Positions 60,703-64,000 of a DNA stretch of 64,000 nucleotides are shown piece after piece. A program made the translations under genes and the position numbers. The DNA is from an uncultured Sphingomonadaceae bacterium. GTDB lineage: Bacteria; Pseudomonadota; Alphaproteobacteria; Sphingomonadales; Sphingomonadaceae. Each line of letters begins with the position of its first letter. Positions within the stretch are counted from its first letter, which is position 1. The stretch covers positions 50,048 through 114,047 of the forward strand of contig CALKJZ010000018.1 in the NCBI GenBank assembly GCA_937995515.1. The letters are read 5' to 3'. The notes beneath the pieces were generated by a model, which saw only the letters and a list, made by a program, of their open reading frames with translations, was not told the DNA's origin and made no database searches.

Positions 60703-61707
60703 ATGACAAGGGTGGCCATCAACGGGTTCGGACGGATCGGCAGGCTGGTCTTGCGCGCCATTCTCGAATCCGGCCGGAAGGATGTGACCGTGGTTGCCAT
60801 CAACGACCTTGCCGATGCGGCTGCCAACGCCCGGCTGTTCGCGCGCGATTCGGTGCACGGGCCCTACCGCGGCGCGGTATCGGCCGAGGAAGACCGGCTG
60901 GTGATCGACGGCACGGCGATCCGCGTGACGGCCGAGCGGGACCCGGCGCGGCTTCCGCACCGCGAGCTCGGGGTCGACATCGCGCTCGAATGCACCGGCC
61001 TTTTCACCAGCGCCGACAAGGCCCGCGCGCATCTCGATGCGGGGGCAAGGCGGGTGCTGGTCTCCGCACCGGCCAAGGGCGCCGACATCACGGTGGTCTA
61101 CGGGGTCAACCACGAACGGCTGACCGCCGACCATCGGATCGTCTCCAACGCCTCATGCACCACTAACTGCCTCGCGCCCGTTGCCAAGGTGATGCACGAG
61201 ACCGTGGGCATCGAGCGCGGGCTGATGACCACCATCCACGCCTACACCAACGACCAGCGGATCCTCGACCAGATCCACGGCGACCCGCGGCGGGCGCGGG
61301 CCGCTGCCATGTCGATGATTCCGACGACAACAGGCGCTGCGCGGGCGGTGGCCGAGGTGCTGCCCGAGCTCCGCGGCAAGCTCGATGGCTCTGCCGTCCG
61401 CGTGCCGACCCCGAACGTGAGCCTTGTCGACCTGACCTTCGTGCCCGGGCGCGAGACCTCGGTGGACGAGGTGAACGGCGCCCTGCGCGCGGCTGCCCGG
61501 GGGCCGCTTGCGGGGATCCTCGACGTGAGCGACGAGCCGCTCGTTTCGATCGACTTCAACCATTGCCCGGCCTCGTCCACCGTCGACAGCCTCGAGACGG
61601 CGGTGCTGGAGGGGCGCCTTGTCCGCATTGTCGCCTGGTACGACAATGAATGGGGCTTCTCCAACCGCATGGCCGACACGGCGGCCGCCATGGGCCGGCT
61701 TCTGTGA
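60703..61707 (+). CDS. gap: Glyceraldehyde-3-phosphate dehydrogenase, type I
   Basis: A 334-aa NAD(P)-dependent dehydrogenase. The N-terminal [20 protein letters not shown] is the NAD-binding Rossmann motif; the active site is [13 protein letters not shown] with catalytic Cys152 and its partner His in the usual place. [20 protein letters not shown] binds phosphate. It converts GAP to 1,3-bisphosphoglycerate. It follows tkt by three bases. The following pgk gene overlaps its stop codon. Confidence 0.97.
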   Translation: MTRVAINGFGRIGRLVLRAILESGRKDVTVVAINDLADAAANARLFARDSVHGPYRGAVSAEEDRLVIDGTAIRVTAERDPARLPHRELGVDIALECTGLFTSADKARAHLDAGARRVLVSAPAKGADITVVYGVNHERLTADHRIVSNASCTTNCLAPVAKVMHETVGIERGLMTTIHAYTNDQRILDQIHGDPRRARAAAMSMIPTTTGAARAVAEVLPELRGKLDGSAVRVPTPNVSLVDLTFVPGRETSVDEVNGALRAAARGPLAGILDVSDEPLVSIDFNHCPASSTVDSLETAVLEGRLVRIVAWYDNEWGFSNRMADTAAAMGRLL

Positions 61708-62927
61708 GCTTCCGCACGCTCGACGACATGCCGGTCGACCTGCGCGGTCGGCGGGTGCTTCTGCGTGCAGACCTGAACCTGCCGGTGCACGATGGCCGGG
61801 TGATCGATGCCACGCGGCTCGAGGCGGTGCTGCCGACGCTCGGCGAGCTCGTCTCGCGCGGGGCGGCCGTGCTGCTGCTGTCGCACTTCGGGCGCCCCAA
61901 GGGCCGGCCCGAGCCGTCGCTTTCGCTTGCCCCGGTGGCCGCGGCCCTCGGCGAGCGCCTTGCCCGCGAGATCCGCTTCGTGCCCGCCTCCGTCGGACCA
62001 GAGGCGGAGCAGGCCGCCGCCGAGCTCCACGCGGGCGACATTGCGATGTTCGAGAACCTGCGCTTCCATCCGGGCGAGGAGGCCAACGACCCCGGCTTCG
62101 CCGCCGCGCTCGCCCGGCTCGGGGATTTCTACGTGAACGACGCCTTTTCGGCCGCGCACCGGGCCCATGCCTCAACCGAGGGGCTCGCGCATCTTCTGCC
62201 CGCCTTTGCCGGCCGCGCCATGGAGGCGGAGGTCAAGGCTCTGAAGGCGGTGCTCGGCGAGCCCGAGCGTCCGGTGCTTGCAGTGGTGGGCGGGGCCAAG
62301 GTTTCAACCAAGATCGACGCGCTGCGCCATCTCGTCTCCCGGGTCGATCACCTTGCCATCGGCGGCGCCATGGCCAACAGCTTCCTCGCTGCCAAGGGGA
62401 TCGACGTTGGCCGCTCGCTCGCCGAGCACGACCAAGCCGAGACCGTCCGCGCCATCCTCGCGGCTGCCGAGGCGGCGGGCTGCACCGTGCACCTGCCCTA
62501 TGAGGTGGTGGTCGCCCGCGAGCTTCGTGCGGGCGCCGAGCATCGCGTGGCCAACATCCACGAGGTGGGGGCCGGGGAGATGATCCTCGATCTCGGGCCT
62601 GCCGCAGTCGAGGCGCTGGGCGACGTGCTGAAGGGCTGCCGCACCATGATCTGGAACGGGCCGGTCGGCGCCTTCGAGGTGCCGCCGTTCGATCGCGCGA
62701 CGCTGGCCCTCGCCCGGATGGTGGCCGCCCAGACGGTGGCCGGGGCGCTGGTATCGGTGGTCGGCGGCGGCGACACGGTCGCCGCCCTCAACCGCGCCGG
62801 CGTGGCCGACCGCGTCAGCCATGTCTCGACCGCAGGCGGCGCGTTTCTCGAATGGATGGAGGGCCGGATCCTCCCCGGGGTGGCCGTGCTGGAGGCGGCC
62901 GGTGAGACAGAAGCTGAGGGAGCCTGA
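61704..62927 (+). CDS. pgk: Phosphoglycerate kinase
   Basis: A 407-aa kinase, typical length. [20 protein letters not shown] is the conserved N-domain motif, [18 protein letters not shown] binds substrate, and the C-terminal [14 protein letters not shown] with [20 protein letters not shown] binds ATP. The start is GTG at 61704, overlapping the gap stop (GTGA). The track's earlier start is in gap. It transfers phosphate from 1,3-BPG to ADP. Confidence 0.97.
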   Translation: MSFRTLDDMPVDLRGRRVLLRADLNLPVHDGRVIDATRLEAVLPTLGELVSRGAAVLLLSHFGRPKGRPEPSLSLAPVAAALGERLAREIRFVPASVGPEAEQAAAELHAGDIAMFENLRFHPGEEANDPGFAAALARLGDFYVNDAFSAAHRAHASTEGLAHLLPAFAGRAMEAEVKALKAVLGEPERPVLAVVGGAKVSTKIDALRHLVSRVDHLAIGGAMANSFLAAKGIDVGRSLAEHDQAETVRAILAAAEAAGCTVHLPYEVVVARELRAGAEHRVANIHEVGAGEMILDLGPAAVEALGDVLKGCRTMIWNGPVGAFEVPPFDRATLALARMVAAQTVAGALVSVVGGGDTVAALNRAGVADRVSHVSTAGGAFLEWMEGRILPGVAVLEAAGETEAEGA

Positions 62928-62932
62928 GCGAC

Positions 62933-63847
62933 ATGCGCATCACGCGGACCGTCAAGAAGATCCTCGACAGATACGAGGGCGACAATCCCGGCACCAAGGC
63001 CAATCTGGCCCGCATCCTCTCAACCGGCCGGCTCTCCGGGACGGGGAGGATGGTGATCCTGCCGGTCGACCAGGGCTTCGAACACGGCCCGGCGCGCAGC
63101 TTCGCCGTGAACCCGCCGGCCTACGACCCCCACTATCACTACCAGCTTGCCATCGATGCCGGCCTCAATGCCTATGCCGCCCCGCTCGGGGCTCTCGAGG
63201 CGGGCGCTGACAGCTTTGCCGGCGCCATTCCCACCATCCTCAAGGTCAACTCCTCGAACAGCTGGAGCGTGCACAAGGACCAGGCAGTGACCGCGGGCAT
63301 CGACGATGCGCTGCGCCTTGGCTGCGCAGCGATCGGGCTGACCATCTACCCGGGCTCGGAAAGCTTCGACGAAATGCTCGAGGAAGCACGCGAGCTCATC
63401 GCCGAGGCCAGGTCGGTCGGGCTGGCGGCGGTCGTCTGGTCCTACCCGCGCGGCGGCCGCCTTTCCAAGGAGGGCGAACTGGCGCTCGATGTCGGCGCCT
63501 ATGCCGCACATCTCGCCGCGCTGATCGGCGCGCACATCATCAAGGTCAAGCTGCCCACCGACCACATCGAGCAGCCCGATGCACGCAAGGCCTATGAGGG
63601 CCTCGACATCTCCACCCAGGCAAGCCGCGTGGCCCACATCATGCAGGCGGCATTCGCCGGGCGGCGGCTCGTGGTCTTCTCCGGCGGCGCCACCAAGGGG
63701 GCCGATGCCGTCTACGACGATGCGCGCGCGATTGCCGCGGGCGGCGGCAACGGTTCGATCATCGGCCGCAACAGCTTCCAGCGCCCGCGCGAGGAGGCGC
63801 TGGCGCTGCTCGACCGGATCATCCGCATCTATCTGGGCAAGGCCTAG
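62933..63847 (+). CDS. fba: Fructose-bisphosphate aldolase, class I (DhnA/FbaB type)
   Basis: A 304-aa Schiff-base aldolase of the archaeal/bacterial class I family. VILPVDQGFEHGPARSFAVN opens the barrel; the Schiff-base Lys is in HIIKVKLPTDHIE, and VVFSGGATKGADAVYDDARA binds phosphate. It is metal-independent, unlike common class II enzymes. It completes the tkt-gap-pgk-fba unit. Its TAG stop overlaps the stop codon of the opposite-strand transposase fragment. Confidence 0.95.
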   Translation: MRITRTVKKILDRYEGDNPGTKANLARILSTGRLSGTGRMVILPVDQGFEHGPARSFAVNPPAYDPHYHYQLAIDAGLNAYAAPLGALEAGADSFAGAIPTILKVNSSNSWSVHKDQAVTAGIDDALRLGCAAIGLTIYPGSESFDEMLEEARELIAEARSVGLAAVVWSYPRGGRLSKEGELALDVGAYAAHLAALIGAHIIKVKLPTDHIEQPDARKAYEGLDISTQASRVAHIMQAAFAGRRLVVFSGGATKGADAVYDDARAIAAGGGNGSIIGRNSFQRPREEALALLDRIIRIYLGKA

Positions 63848-64000
63848 CCCCCGCTGACGAGGGATTCGAGCCACAAGCTTGCGGCGGCGAGCTTGGGGGT
63901 GCGGGCGAACGAGCGGGCGGTCCTGTCGTCTCCGGTGGCGATGGGGCGTTCGTGTTTCAGGCTGCCGGACATGCGCTCGATGCCAGTGCGATCCCGGTAG
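63844..64000 (-). mobile_element. IS5-family transposase C-terminal fragment (continues past window edge)
   Basis: The minus strand, open from 63999 to a TAG at 63846-63844, encodes YRDRTGIERMSGSLKHERPI followed by ...SFARTPKLAAASLWLESLVSGG. YRDR-x-IER-x-x-x-x-LK is the C-terminal DDE-domain segment of IS5-group transposases. Its TAG overlaps the fba TAG on the other strand, leaving no space for the inverted repeat expected beyond the transposase stop. The end is therefore probably truncated or the IS boundary is within these bases. Confidence 0.72.

Noticed and set aside
1-64000. CRISPR arrays, rRNA genes, prophage or conjugation modules
   Set aside because: No regularly spaced repeats, no rRNA sequence, and no phage or transfer genes seen. 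Only one tRNA-adjacent region (34123-39112) has accessory character, and it lacks an integrase or flanking repeats.

Overview
This is a high-GC (about 70%) alphaproteobacterial chromosome segment. It is most likely from the Sphingomonadales or a close relative. The clues are a large TonB-type outer-membrane receptor, a DUF2842 gene, alphaproteobacterial-style promoters (CTTGAC-N17-xTATxT), a zapA / 6S RNA / 5-formyl-THF cyclo-ligase block, and an Lrp / trxB / LysR block. Genes are tightly packed, often with ATGA, GTGA or TGATG overlaps. There are no rRNA genes, no prophage and no CRISPR array. A transposase fragment lies at the right edge.

Layout. (1) 1-14946 is a flagellar locus. A minus-strand operon flgBCDEFGHIJ-flgK runs off the left edge, with divergent flgA and flgM. 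Then come an unrelated rluA-type gene, a 720-aa flagellin gene, and a minus-strand set reading lytic transglycosylase, flhA, fliA. Near-perfect sigma-54 (-24/-12) sites precede flgB, flgA and the transglycosylase. Sigma-28-like sites precede flagellin and, more weakly, flgM. This fits a sigma-54 then sigma-28 flagellar hierarchy. (2) 15119-17179 is a secreted S9 peptidase. (3) 17424-26864 is a surface-glycan cluster: GT4 and GT2 glycosyltransferases, an alpha/alpha-toroid protein, a YbhN-like membrane protein, a polytopic GT-C-like protein, a methyltransferase, a kelch protein and a split Alg13/Alg14-type glycosyltransferase. (4) 26861-34122 is housekeeping: hydrolase, UvrD/PcrA helicase, RsmD, RluB-type synthase, Lrp, thioredoxin reductase, LysR.

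(5) 34123-39112 is the most unusual stretch. On the plus strand there is a candidate small RNA with two hairpins that each expose a CCTCCC anti-Shine-Dalgarno loop, a strong terminator, and a CAT-anticodon tRNA. On the minus strand is a four-gene operon of unassigned function: two paralogues (N-terminal helix, beta core, C-terminal Ig-like domain), a third minimal paralogue broken by a frameshift in a GC dinucleotide run, and a WD40 / coiled-coil / helix-hairpin-helix protein. By architecture the paralogues resemble DUF2589-type proteins. The first gene of the operon seems to have an ATC where its start codon should be.

(6) 39161-58453 is metabolic and envelope genes: 5-oxoprolinase, TVP38 protein, CNT nucleoside transporter, CDP-alcohol phosphatidyltransferase, DUF1499, VOC protein, cyclophilin, TonB receptor, paired acyl-CoA dehydrogenases, GST, QueG, HemF, haloalkane dehalogenase, tRNA-Asp, chorismate mutase (whose tail is antisense to tRNA-Asp), DUF2842, 5-formyl-THF cyclo-ligase, 6S RNA and ZapA. 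(7) 58699-63847 is a central-carbon operon tkt-gap-pgk-fba (class I). It is abutted at the fba stop codon by the C-terminal end of an IS5-type transposase.
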